Assembly (NCBI GenBank): GCA_964581385.1
Contig: CAZOOK010000061.1
Coordinates: 1-17,780 of the forward strand
Reading direction: 5' to 3'
Source of the DNA: CAZOOK01 sp964581385
GTDB taxonomy: Bacteria; Pseudomonadota; Gammaproteobacteria; Nevskiales; Nevskiaceae
DNA: 17,780 nt
Shown: positions 7,291 through 14,661 of the stretch, piece by piece
How the letters are laid out: every line of letters starts with the position of its first letter
Position numbering within the stretch: the stretch's first letter is position 1
The notes under the pieces: model-generated
Databases searched by the model: none
What the model was told of the DNA's origin: nothing
The model's input: only the letters and a program-made list of their open reading frames with translations
Translations under genes and position numbers: made by a program

Positions 7291-7612
7291 TTTCTGGTGG
7301 CTTTACCTGGTCGAGTGCGCCGACGGCAGGCTATACGCCGGCATTGCTCGCGATCCGCACAACCGATTCGAGAAGCACCGCTCCGGTCGCGGTGCTGCGT
7401 TCACACGGATCAACGGTGCCAAAGCACTGTTGGCGTGTCAGCCTTTCGAAGATCATCGAAGATCATCGAAGATCATCGAAGATCATCGAAGTGCAGCGCA
7501 GGCGGAGTACCGGCTGAAACGCCTCACTCGCACCGCAAAACTTGAGTGGGCGTACGTCTGGTCCCAAACAGCCATTTTCAGCAACAGCGACGCGTCGGAA
7601 TCAAACGCGTGA
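7283..7612 (+). CDS. GIY-YIG nuclease-superfamily protein with internal 10-bp repeats
   Basis: This 109-residue protein starts at ATG 7283, with ACGAGG a few bases upstream; the earlier in-frame GTG at 7259 lies inside the previous gene. The single GIY-YIG domain is visible: the GIY position is degenerate (LYL around Tyr8), YIG is YAG (18-20), then Arg28 and His32, and Glu75 in the AEYRLKRL helix is the metal-binding residue. The size and the CADGRLYAGI and HRSGRGAAFTR segments fit the small YhbQ/UPF0213-like branch. Residues 59-68 (RRSSKIIEDH region) are an extra 10 residues created by a 10-bp tandem repeat. Without them the text would read QPFEDHRSAAQAEY, which is the normal family spacing. 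It is translationally coupled to the upstream metallopeptidase-like gene. A DNA-cleaving or DNA-binding role is inferred from the family. Confidence 0.85.
   Translation: MVDFWWLYLVECADGRLYAGIARDPHNRFEKHRSGRGAAFTRINGAKALLACQPFEDHRRSSKIIEDHRSAAQAEYRLKRLTRTAKLEWAYVWSQTAIFSNSDASESNA
7447..7491 (+). repeat. 10-bp tandem repeat (CGAAGATCAT, 4.5 copies) inside the GIY-YIG gene
   Basis: Four perfect copies of CGAAGATCAT are followed by a partial CGAAG. The unit length is not a multiple of three, so gain or loss of one copy shifts the frame. With four copies, as here, the frame is open; one or seven copies would also be in frame. The three frames of the unit give the unusual EDHRRSSKIIEDHR peptide. 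Confidence 0.95.
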
Positions 7613-7658
7613 ATGGACATCCGACAACGCGTTTCCCCAGCCCGTCTGCGTTCATCGC

Positions 7659-7679
7659 ATCACGGCCTCACGTGATTTT
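7659..7679 (+). terminator. Possible intrinsic terminator after the metallopeptidase/GIY-YIG operon
   Basis: A 6-bp stem ATCACG/CGTGAT with loop GCCTCA is followed by TTTT at 7676-7679 (the final T of the stem is shared). It lies 47 bases after the GIY-YIG stop. The stem is short, so strength is uncertain. Confidence 0.45.
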
Positions 7680-7865
7680 CCGCGTCCTGATCGCTCATCG
7701 CGGATCTGAATGATCACAGGCGCAGTCTGCCCCGTGGCTTCGAGTCGGCCGGATGGGCAATCTTTCGTTCACGCACTTCGCTGCGATCCACTACGACGTT
7801 ATCCGGCGCATTCATTTAGACCGCCTAACGTAGAGGATCGTGGCAGCGGCAGCTCTCAATTTAGA

Positions 7866-9158
7866 TTATTGCTGTCCCTGAAATACGCGCGCCTTAATTT
7901 GACCCCATACCGCGATCAGGTCGGAATTTGGATTCACGAGGATCTCCAAATGCTGGTCACGATCGGAAGGAACGTCGTCCGCTCCCAATGCGAATGGCTG
8001 CCCGACCAAGTTGTTATTTGCATCGAACACCGCGGCCGTAAGAGCATTGGTCGCGCTATTACCCCAGCCGACGATTGCTCCACCGGACGGTGTCGCAGCC
8101 ACCGATAGCACAGCCCCACTCGATGAAGAAGGCGTCGGACGACTACCAATTGCGACCGCGGCATGCTGCTTCTTGCATTGGTTCGAGCAGCGCTTTAAAT
8201 AAAGAGTCGCAGTCGCAGTCGATCCATTGCTTGGAGCTGCCGCCAGCGCAATTAATACGTCACCGTTGTTCGCCAGAGTAGTCGAATAAGTTTGCGTGGT
8301 CGCCTTTTGGACACGTAGCGGCAGCGAAGTTACCTTTGAACTTGCAGTACCATCCGCTGAAAAGAATTCAGCTTTGGCGAAATTTCCTGATTGCCTTGAC
8401 TGCCAGGTAACCATATAGTCGCCACTGGACGACATCGAAATATTTACGTTTTTGAAGGTTGTTGTCCAGCCCAGACCTTTTTGATATGCCAATTGCTGGG
8501 GGTCGCCATACGGCGTCCCGTCGAGATGGAATCTACGCGTTTGCACATATTGGATGTGGGTTTCCAACAGCTTCTGATAATCCGCGATAAATGTCATTGC
8601 AACGACGAAATCACCCGCAGCGTTCATCGCGACGGCTAAAGAATTAAATCCTGCATCTTCAATAGCGTACAGCCCGGTTGGGAATACTTGGGTTGCTACC
8701 TGAATTTGCCCCGTTTTTGCGGTGCCGTCTGGGTTAAATACCTGTGCACAAACGGTCGCGGCACTTGGTGGCGAAGCATGAATGTCGTAGCAGCCCCATG
8801 CCAGAACAAAGTCCCCTGCAGCATCCATCGCAATGCCACTTTGGCGATAGACGGATGCGGTGAATCCGACCGGAACTACGCTCGTCAGCGGTGTTCCATC
8901 TGCCGCAATGCGCCGATAGGAAAACGCCGCTGTTTTGCCAGATGAGTCGACTGTACTGCTTGATGCGGGCCAAACAACAGCGAAGTTCCCCTCAGCATCC
9001 TGAGCGGCACTCAACTGGAAGGGATAGCTGCTTTCCTGTGCAACGGAAATTTCCGGCGTCAGCGGGGTCCCGACATCCGTAGCCTGCGCTACTCCCGCCA
9101 AAAACATCGATAGCGCTCCAGCTGCGTGCGAAAAGGCTTTGCTAACTCGATTGACCAT
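7866..9158 (-). CDS. Secreted repeat protein of the AMDAAGDFVVAW type (copy A)
   Basis: This encodes 430 residues. ATG 9158 is chosen over the in-frame GTG 9170 because GGAG (9165-9168) lies six bases before it and overlaps the GTG. A Sec signal peptide runs to AQA at residue 26. The mature protein carries several spaced copies of the xDAAGDFVxAW motif (QDAEGNFAVVW, MDAAGDFVLAW, MNAAGDFVVAM, MSSSGDYMVTW, NPNSDLIAVW). A conserved two-cysteine segment KRCSNQCKK probably forms a disulfide, and the end is KARVFQGQQ. It is a close paralogue of the gene at 9405-10685 and a distant one of 478-1860. A beta-propeller-like extracellular protein is likely; the role is unknown. No anchor or sorting motif is seen. 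The gap to the next gene upstream is 246 bp. Confidence 0.8.
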   Translation of the reverse strand: MVNRVSKAFSHAAGALSMFLAGVAQATDVGTPLTPEISVAQESSYPFQLSAAQDAEGNFAVVWPASSSTVDSSGKTAAFSYRRIAADGTPLTSVVPVGFTASVYRQSGIAMDAAGDFVLAWGCYDIHASPPSAATVCAQVFNPDGTAKTGQIQVATQVFPTGLYAIEDAGFNSLAVAMNAAGDFVVAMTFIADYQKLLETHIQYVQTRRFHLDGTPYGDPQQLAYQKGLGWTTTFKNVNISMSSSGDYMVTWQSRQSGNFAKAEFFSADGTASSKVTSLPLRVQKATTQTYSTTLANNGDVLIALAAAPSNGSTATATLYLKRCSNQCKKQHAAVAIGSRPTPSSSSGAVLSVAATPSGGAIVGWGNSATNALTAAVFDANNNLVGQPFALGADDVPSDRDQHLEILVNPNSDLIAVWGQIKARVFQGQQ

Positions 9159-9186
9159 GACATTCTCCACGGAAATTCCGTTGTAT
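9159..9186 (-). promoter_or_regulatory. Conserved 5' leader of copy A, with ribosome-binding site
   Basis: These 28 bases before ATG 9158 match 23 of 28 bases before the GTG of copy B (10686-10713), ungapped, including GGAG six bases from each start. The leader also contains a perfect inverted repeat ACGGAA-A-TTCCGT (9169-9181) directly beside the ribosome-binding site. It is weakened in copy B. It might fold in the transcript or bind a regulator. Confidence 0.55.
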
Positions 9187-9404
9187 TACCGGAGTTACTT
9201 AAGCCTTACCCCTTCCGGTATTCGTCAGTTGGGAGGGGGATCGTGCACAAGATAGGCCCAAATGCGGGCTGTCGACTCCAAAACTAGAATATTTATAAGC
9301 GGACACTTAGTGGCCCGATGTAGCACCGGACTATATTGCGCGCGTCTAGAACGTCACCCTCGCTGCTTATTTCACACGAAATTATTCAGGCCCTTGCGAA
9401 TCGA

Positions 9405-10685
9405 TCAAGGGCCTTGGAACAACCGTGCTTTAACACCGCCCCACGCCGCCAACAAATTGCCGTCGGGATTGAGAACAGTACTAAGACTGGCGCTGTTAGT
9501 CAGATTGGAATCGGTTCCTATCGTGAAGGCGGCCGCGGCGGGCTGGTCACTTGCCGTAAAGCTTTTTCCATACAGTGTCAGGGTCTGCTGATCCCCCCAG
9601 CTCACGATTGATCCACCAGCAGTGGTGGCCTGGATGCTAAGTCCGCCCAAGGCGATCGCAGCATCAGGATTCGTTACAGCCGTGCGAGTCGCAACCGATA
9701 TTGCAGTCCCCTGATTTTGGCAATACATGGTGCAACGCCGCAAATAAATCGTGTCGGTAGTGTTAGTACTGTCGAGCACATCGAACGCCAGCAGCAAATC
9801 GCCATCGTCAGCCAACGATGCCACATAGGTGAAATGGCCAATCGCGGAAGCATTGCTCGCTTGGCTGCTTGGCGTCCAGGTAGGTAACGGCACGGTTTTG
9901 GAGGTCGCCTTGCCCGCCGCGGAATAAAAACGTGCCCTAGCCACACTTCTGTCAGACCAAGTCACGACATACGCTCCATCGGAAGCCATCAAGACGTGAA
10001 CGCTGCCTGCCGCCTGATCAAAAAGCGGGTAATTTGCTGTGTGGACGGTTTGAGCGTTCCCGTAAGCGTTCCCGTTTAAATGATATCGCCGAGTTTGAAT
10101 GGCATTGCTGGTTCGAAGGGGTAAATCACCGATCGCGTGAAGAACCTGTGACGACCAGCCCACGACAAAGTCACCGTTAGAACTCATCGCAACCGATGTG
10201 GACACGAATTCGCTAGTCCGGACATTGGTACCGTAAGCCGTGCCCGTGTAGATAATGATCGGTGCAATAGTTGCCAGCGTACCGCCTGGCTTATACACCT
10301 GGGCACAGACACGCGGCGTGTTCGCGTCATCCGGGCACACCCAAGCGACCACGAAATCACCTGCCGCATCCATCGCCGCGGTGTGGTCACCCAGAATTAT
10401 GGAATCTTTAGACCCTAATATTGGGAGGGTATCGGCATCGCTCAAAGATGTGCCATTCGCCGCGAAACGGCGAAAGAAGTGATCCCAGAAGACGACAAAA
10501 TTGCCGGCCGCATCGGCAGCGATGGCGGTTCGACCGCTGTATGAACCGGTGTTGACACCTGCTGATGCTACAGTGATTTCCGGTATCAGCGGCGCCCCGA
10601 CATCCGCGGCCTGCGCTATTCCCACCAAAAACATCGATAGCGTTCCAGCTGCATGCGAAAAGGCTTTGCAGACTTGATTAGTCAC
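9405..10685 (-). CDS. Secreted repeat protein of the AMDAAGDFVVAW type (copy B)
   Basis: This encodes 426 residues. The frame extends to 10961, but GTG 10685 is chosen: GGAG (10692-10695) is six bases upstream, exactly as in copy A, and it gives a 26-residue signal peptide ending AQA. The first 78 bases are about 85% identical to copy A (66 of 78 by hand count), while the mature proteins align only through the repeat motifs. Repeats include AADAAGNFVVFW, MDAAGDFVVAW, MSSNGDFVVGW, MASDGAYVVTW and LNPDGNLLAAW. The cysteine pair RCTMYCQN and the KARLFQG end are shared with copy A. Tandem duplication followed by divergence of the mature part is the simplest history. Probably extracellular and all-beta; function unknown. 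Confidence 0.8.
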   Translation of the reverse strand: MTNQVCKAFSHAAGTLSMFLVGIAQAADVGAPLIPEITVASAGVNTGSYSGRTAIAADAAGNFVVFWDHFFRRFAANGTSLSDADTLPILGSKDSIILGDHTAAMDAAGDFVVAWVCPDDANTPRVCAQVYKPGGTLATIAPIIIYTGTAYGTNVRTSEFVSTSVAMSSNGDFVVGWSSQVLHAIGDLPLRTSNAIQTRRYHLNGNAYGNAQTVHTANYPLFDQAAGSVHVLMASDGAYVVTWSDRSVARARFYSAAGKATSKTVPLPTWTPSSQASNASAIGHFTYVASLADDGDLLLAFDVLDSTNTTDTIYLRRCTMYCQNQGTAISVATRTAVTNPDAAIALGGLSIQATTAGGSIVSWGDQQTLTLYGKSFTASDQPAAAAFTIGTDSNLTNSASLSTVLNPDGNLLAAWGGVKARLFQGP

Positions 10686-10997
10686 GACACTCTCCACCGG
10701 ACTTCTGTTGTATCTATTCCCCGATTGCCCTCCGAAGCCAGGAAGGAAGGATCTTTCGCATAAGCCTTTCGTTTCGGTAGAGACGAAACTGTGAACCAGT
10801 TCACAGCTGACCTTCAAAATTCGGCCGAGTAATACATAGATCACCGTTATATGCCTGGTCACTCCTCTCGAGGCAAAAGGAAGATTGACGCACGCGCTCG
10901 GTACTCCAACAAGTCGCGCCGCCAATATTCCAAGACGATGCCAACCAATTACCGCGCTCATCTTTTGCTTCTTGAATTCTCCTCTGCGCGGCTAGGA
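10686..10997. other. 312-bp intergenic stretch between copy B and the GloVer protein
   Basis: The left 28 bases are the leader shared with copy A, with GGAG at 10692-10695. Near the right end, just after the stop of the upstream GloVer gene, a six-base inverted pair CCGCGC/GCGCGG with a long loop could be a weak transcript end. No gene, RNA or promoter could be supported elsewhere. Confidence 0.45.
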
Positions 10998-12536
10998 CTA
11001 CTGAATGGCAAAGCTGGCCGCGGAAGTGACTTGACTGCCATCTGCCGCTATGCAGCGAATGCCCACTGAAAAGATTGCCGGCGTGCGGCCGCCCTTGCTG
11101 TACAGCCTGACGACACGCGAACCACTGGTCGCGCCCTTTCCATTGAGCCAAGGCAGGTCGCCCTCAATGCTGCAGGATTGCGCGCCGGTCGAACTCCAGG
11201 CGAAAGTCGTGGCTTGGCCCAATCGCACCGTGGAGGGTGAAAACGACGCAGTCGCGGTAGAGCCGGTGCCGATCGACACTTTGTAGAGCGCGAACGAGGG
11301 GGCATTCGCGAAGATCGGATTGTTGTCGGTATCCAGTGCCATGCTGAGCGTGGATGAATAAATGGCTGAATCAATTAATGCCGGCAGTTCGTACAAGGTC
11401 GTAAAGGTGCCGTCCGGTGTGATCCGGAACAGTGCCCCTACCAAGTTGAGCCCACCTGTTTGATCCGAGCCGTAGAGAACTCCGTCAGAGGTCCGCACCA
11501 AGCTGAGCGGGCTGCCGCCTTCGACGGTGTTCGCGTAGCTCGCTGTCGTCCAGTGGCCTGGATTCCATGAGCAAATACCTTCAAATATATTGCAAGACCA
11601 ATACGGAGGCTTCCATCTGCGGTACTGGTACGAGGAAAACTCGTGCAACACTGTAATTGCGCCGTTGGGGGCGATGCGTCTTATCTCGCCGCCTACTACG
11701 GCAGTCTGGGCGGCGGCGACATAGAGATTGCCGTCGTCGCCGGCAACTATGGATTTATTGACAGCCGACGAATCCGCAACGATCTGGGTGTAACTGCAGC
11801 CCTGCGTCAGGCTGAACACGCCAAACGACGACGGGTTACCAATCACGTCCGTGTTCTGCCCATACAGTTTCCCGTCCTTGGCTGCCACGAGATGGACGTA
11901 TTCGTTGTACCAGTACTCCTTCGGGAACGGCAGACTCGCCGTACATAGCCCGGTAAAGATTCCATCTTCCGTCATCCGGAACAACAGCGGCGCTTGACCG
12001 TTGACCCAAGTCAATCCGTAAAGAGCAGCATCCGGACCCAGCACCGGTCCGATCATTCCGATGGTGTTGTTTGAAGTCGTGGAAGCCTGTGATCGATTGT
12101 CGAATGAGTGCAGGACAGTGAATATTCCGCTCGGGGTCAGCTTGAACAATGTGCCGAAGCCGTAGGCTCCGCCCGCAAAGGTCCCGCCGTAGAGATTGCC
12201 GTCGGGAGCCATCGAGAATTGGGTTACGCCCCAGCCATCGGTGTTGATGCCCAGGCCCGTCACCGGATCGACCGTCGACGCAGAGAAGGTGTGTAACGTC
12301 TGCGCCGAGCCGTCGCGGTTGATCCGATCGATGTGGTCCGCGAGCAACGCGTAATAGCTGCCATCTGCTCCTACAGCGAGCGGTACTGGATAATCCTGAT
12401 AGGCCCCGGCAGGGTCGCCGTTGATTGGAATCTGCGCCACCGAGGCGTCGGACGTCGCACCCAGCGCCGCGCCCGCAAAAAGAAGACACCCGATGCTCAA
12501 GGCTCGCGGCACCGACCGCACGCTGATTCTTCCCAT
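10998..12536 (-). CDS. Secreted GloVer-repeat protein with Ig-like C-terminal domain (copy 2)
   Basis: This encodes 512 residues. ATG 12536 is preferred to the upstream ATG 12575 because an AGGGGG stretch lies just before it and MGRISVRSVPRALSIGCLLF begins a good signal peptide, cut after LGA at ~27. Repeats of the Gloeo_Verruco (GloVer) type follow, for example DGNLYGGTFAGGAYGFGTLF then KLTPSGIFTVLHSF, and DGVLYGSDQTGG..GALFRITPDGTFTTLYEL. These are extracellular tandem repeats probably forming a beta-propeller. Between repeats lies an aromatic two-cysteine insertion ending WNPGHW. The last ~90 residues (TFAWSSTGAQSCSIEG ... VGIRCIAADGSQV) look like an Ig-like domain with one disulfide. It is paralogous to the gene at 12763-14340. 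The protein is predicted extracellular; binding partner unknown. Confidence 0.82.
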   Translation of the reverse strand: MGRISVRSVPRALSIGCLLFAGAALGATSDASVAQIPINGDPAGAYQDYPVPLAVGADGSYYALLADHIDRINRDGSAQTLHTFSASTVDPVTGLGINTDGWGVTQFSMAPDGNLYGGTFAGGAYGFGTLFKLTPSGIFTVLHSFDNRSQASTTSNNTIGMIGPVLGPDAALYGLTWVNGQAPLLFRMTEDGIFTGLCTASLPFPKEYWYNEYVHLVAAKDGKLYGQNTDVIGNPSSFGVFSLTQGCSYTQIVADSSAVNKSIVAGDDGNLYVAAAQTAVVGGEIRRIAPNGAITVLHEFSSYQYRRWKPPYWSCNIFEGICSWNPGHWTTASYANTVEGGSPLSLVRTSDGVLYGSDQTGGLNLVGALFRITPDGTFTTLYELPALIDSAIYSSTLSMALDTDNNPIFANAPSFALYKVSIGTGSTATASFSPSTVRLGQATTFAWSSTGAQSCSIEGDLPWLNGKGATSGSRVVRLYSKGGRTPAIFSVGIRCIAADGSQVTSAASFAIQ

Positions 12537-12762
12537 ACCGCACCCCCTGCTATCGTTCTTGAAAATGTCGAACATTGTTATGGCTGCTGCCGCTCATCTC
12601 TGACAGCGCCGGCAACCTTGCAAACGAAGACCGAATACGGGGTCGAAGTAAGTAACCGAAAGCCCCGACTTATTCAGCTCCGTTTTCGTATATCTCGTTT
12701 TGATGACCGCATGTGTTATCGGTTCCAACAACTCAACTCGATTACCGAAAGGGCCATCTGCA

Positions 12763-14340
12763 CTAATTGATGGTTAGCGTCGCCGCCGCATTCGAAAGGC
12801 TGCCATCGGCGGCGGTGCATTGAATGCCAACTACAAAGGCGGCCGGTGAGTGCAGCTCGGTGCTGTAAACTCTGACGGTCTTGCTGCCGCTGGTGGCCAC
12901 AGCGCCCATCACTCCGGGAATGCTGCTGAACAGGGTGCAGGACTGAGCCCCGGTGGACGACCATGTCAGCACCGTGGGCTGCCAGAGGTTCACTGAGGGT
13001 CGACTGAACGAGACGCTGGTGCTTAATGGCGAGTTCGGAACCAGCTCATACAAGCCAGCACCAAAAGTGTTAATCGGACTGTAGCTGACAACGAAAGTGC
13101 GGAGATTGCCCCGAGCATCTTCGATCAAGGGATAACTCTGCGGTGGAATCCCGAGAAACAAGCCGGCAGGGAATGAGGTCAGCGTCGTGAAGCTGCCATC
13201 GGGCGTGAGGCGAAAGACCGTGCCATACCCGTTCAAGCCCTGCATTCTGGTGATGCCGTAGAAATTGCCGTCCTGGGCCTGGATCAAGGATACCGGGGCA
13301 TCCCCGTCGGCGTTGATCAACACGTCGGTCACCACCCAATGTCCGGGCGTCCAGACGCAGCCCCTAAGACAGAACCAGGAACCTGGCTCGTAATAAGAGT
13401 AAGTCTCCGGCTGAAATTGATGGAACACCGTCACGGCGCCTGCCGTGCTCAGCTTCAGGATTTTCCCGATCGCTCCAGCCGTGGGCGTGCCGCTCGTGGC
13501 CGGCCAAGCAGAGTCGGTAACGTACAGACTGCCGTCGGTGCCAGCGACGATCGATGTCAGATCGATGCCAGCGGAATACAGTACGGTGAAACCGCAACTG
13601 GCGGTCAGCTTGAACACACTCTCAAAATTGCGGTCGTTGTGACTCCCCATGAGCCCGTAGAAATTGCCATCGCTTCCCGCCACCAACTTCCCCACGTATT
13701 GATTGTTCGTAAGGGGAAGCGGGCACAGGCTGGTATAGGTCCCATCAAGGGTCAGCCTGAACAGCGTGGGTACCGACCACACCCCCGCAGCGGTGGGATA
13801 CGAAAGCCCATAGATCGCGCCGTCACTGCTCTGCACCAGGCTCCTACCGATCTCGTAGCCGGAATTCTGGTCGCTGGCGAACGAATAAAGAGTGACGGAA
13901 GAACCGTTCGGCGATAGCCGCAAAACAGTACCGGCACCTGCCGTGCCACCTCCCTGCGTCGAGACGTAAAAGTTTCCGTCACTGCCAGCCAGGATCTGGG
14001 TGGGATATTCACCGTCGCTGTTGAAGCCGATACCGGTGACAGGATCGACATTGTTGAGAGGACTGAAAGTGTACAAGGCAGACGAGCTGCCATCGGTCGC
14101 CACTTTCTCGACGGCCCCATTGAGATAGCTGCCATCACTGTTGAGGGTGAAGACAGGTAGGTAGCTGGTGCCGTCCGGTGCGGCAATGGGCGCTCCGGCG
14201 ATTTGCCACGACGCCTGCAGCGGAATGCTGTAGCCAGCGGGGTTGGAGGCTCCGCTACCGGCCAGTGGCACGGCGACTGCGGGCAGGCTGGCGCTGGCCG
14301 CCAGGATGGAAACGGCCTTAAAAGCACTGTGTATCGACAT
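12763..14340 (-). CDS. Secreted GloVer-repeat protein with Ig-like C-terminal domain (copy 1)
   Basis: This encodes 525 residues. The frame is open to 14535, but ATG 14340 follows an AAGGGGG ribosome-binding site by six bases and begins a signal peptide (MSIHSAFKAVSILAAS, cleavage near AVA, residue 23). GloVer repeats include DGNFYVSTQGGGTAGAGTVL with RLSPNGSSVTLYSF, and DGNFYGITRMQGLNGYGTVF with RLTPDGSFTTLTSF. The same DPVTGxGxNxDG segment, two-cysteine insertion ending WTPGHW, and Ig-like C-terminal domain (STGAQSC ... VGIQCTAADGS) occur in the neighbour at 10998-12536, so this is an old tandem duplication. It begins 321 bp downstream of the NRPS stop on the same strand, so it may be read through from the NRPS or have its own promoter. 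Extracellular; function unknown. Confidence 0.82.
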   Translation of the reverse strand: MSIHSAFKAVSILAASASLPAVAVPLAGSGASNPAGYSIPLQASWQIAGAPIAAPDGTSYLPVFTLNSDGSYLNGAVEKVATDGSSSALYTFSPLNNVDPVTGIGFNSDGEYPTQILAGSDGNFYVSTQGGGTAGAGTVLRLSPNGSSVTLYSFASDQNSGYEIGRSLVQSSDGAIYGLSYPTAAGVWSVPTLFRLTLDGTYTSLCPLPLTNNQYVGKLVAGSDGNFYGLMGSHNDRNFESVFKLTASCGFTVLYSAGIDLTSIVAGTDGSLYVTDSAWPATSGTPTAGAIGKILKLSTAGAVTVFHQFQPETYSYYEPGSWFCLRGCVWTPGHWVVTDVLINADGDAPVSLIQAQDGNFYGITRMQGLNGYGTVFRLTPDGSFTTLTSFPAGLFLGIPPQSYPLIEDARGNLRTFVVSYSPINTFGAGLYELVPNSPLSTSVSFSRPSVNLWQPTVLTWSSTGAQSCTLFSSIPGVMGAVATSGSKTVRVYSTELHSPAAFVVGIQCTAADGSLSNAAATLTIN

Positions 14341-14661
14341 TGATCGCCCCCTTCCCACTAATTCTTTTTTGACATCAACGCCAATTTGTTTTGCGCTAGG
14401 CGTCGTTAACGGAACCTGCGAGCTTCCCAGGATCACTATATCTGAACTCCGGTGTGTGCGGCATGCAGCAACTTCCGTTGCCCTCCATCGCACTGCACAA
14501 AAATGAAACGACCGCTCTTGGCGCGTCAGCACCAAAGCATCCTGAACAGCCCAATAATGCAGCTATTCCCGAGTGGCGGCTCCAGGTTATTGCCTTGACA
14601 AGCCGATTCGAGAACGACAACGCCGTGAATTGGTAGCAGCCCCAAATGCAAACGCCCAGTC
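14341..14661. other. 321-bp intergenic stretch between the NRPS and the GloVer pair
   Basis: Apart from the ribosome-binding site of the GloVer gene at its left edge, no gene, RNA, strong terminator or assignable promoter is visible. Because no terminator hairpin follows the NRPS stop, read-through into the secreted-protein genes is possible. Confidence 0.45.

Noticed and set aside
7447..7491. CRISPR-like array
   Set aside because: The copies are directly tandem 10-bp units without spacers, inside a coding sequence. This is a microsatellite-type repeat.
10686..10961. 92-codon upstream extension of secreted copy B
   Set aside because: The GTG at 10685 has the same ribosome-binding arrangement and signal peptide as copy A. 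The extension has no counterpart in copy A.
14341..14535. 65-codon upstream extension of GloVer copy 1
   Set aside because: It would bury the signal peptide. ATG 14340 has a strong ribosome-binding site at the right distance.
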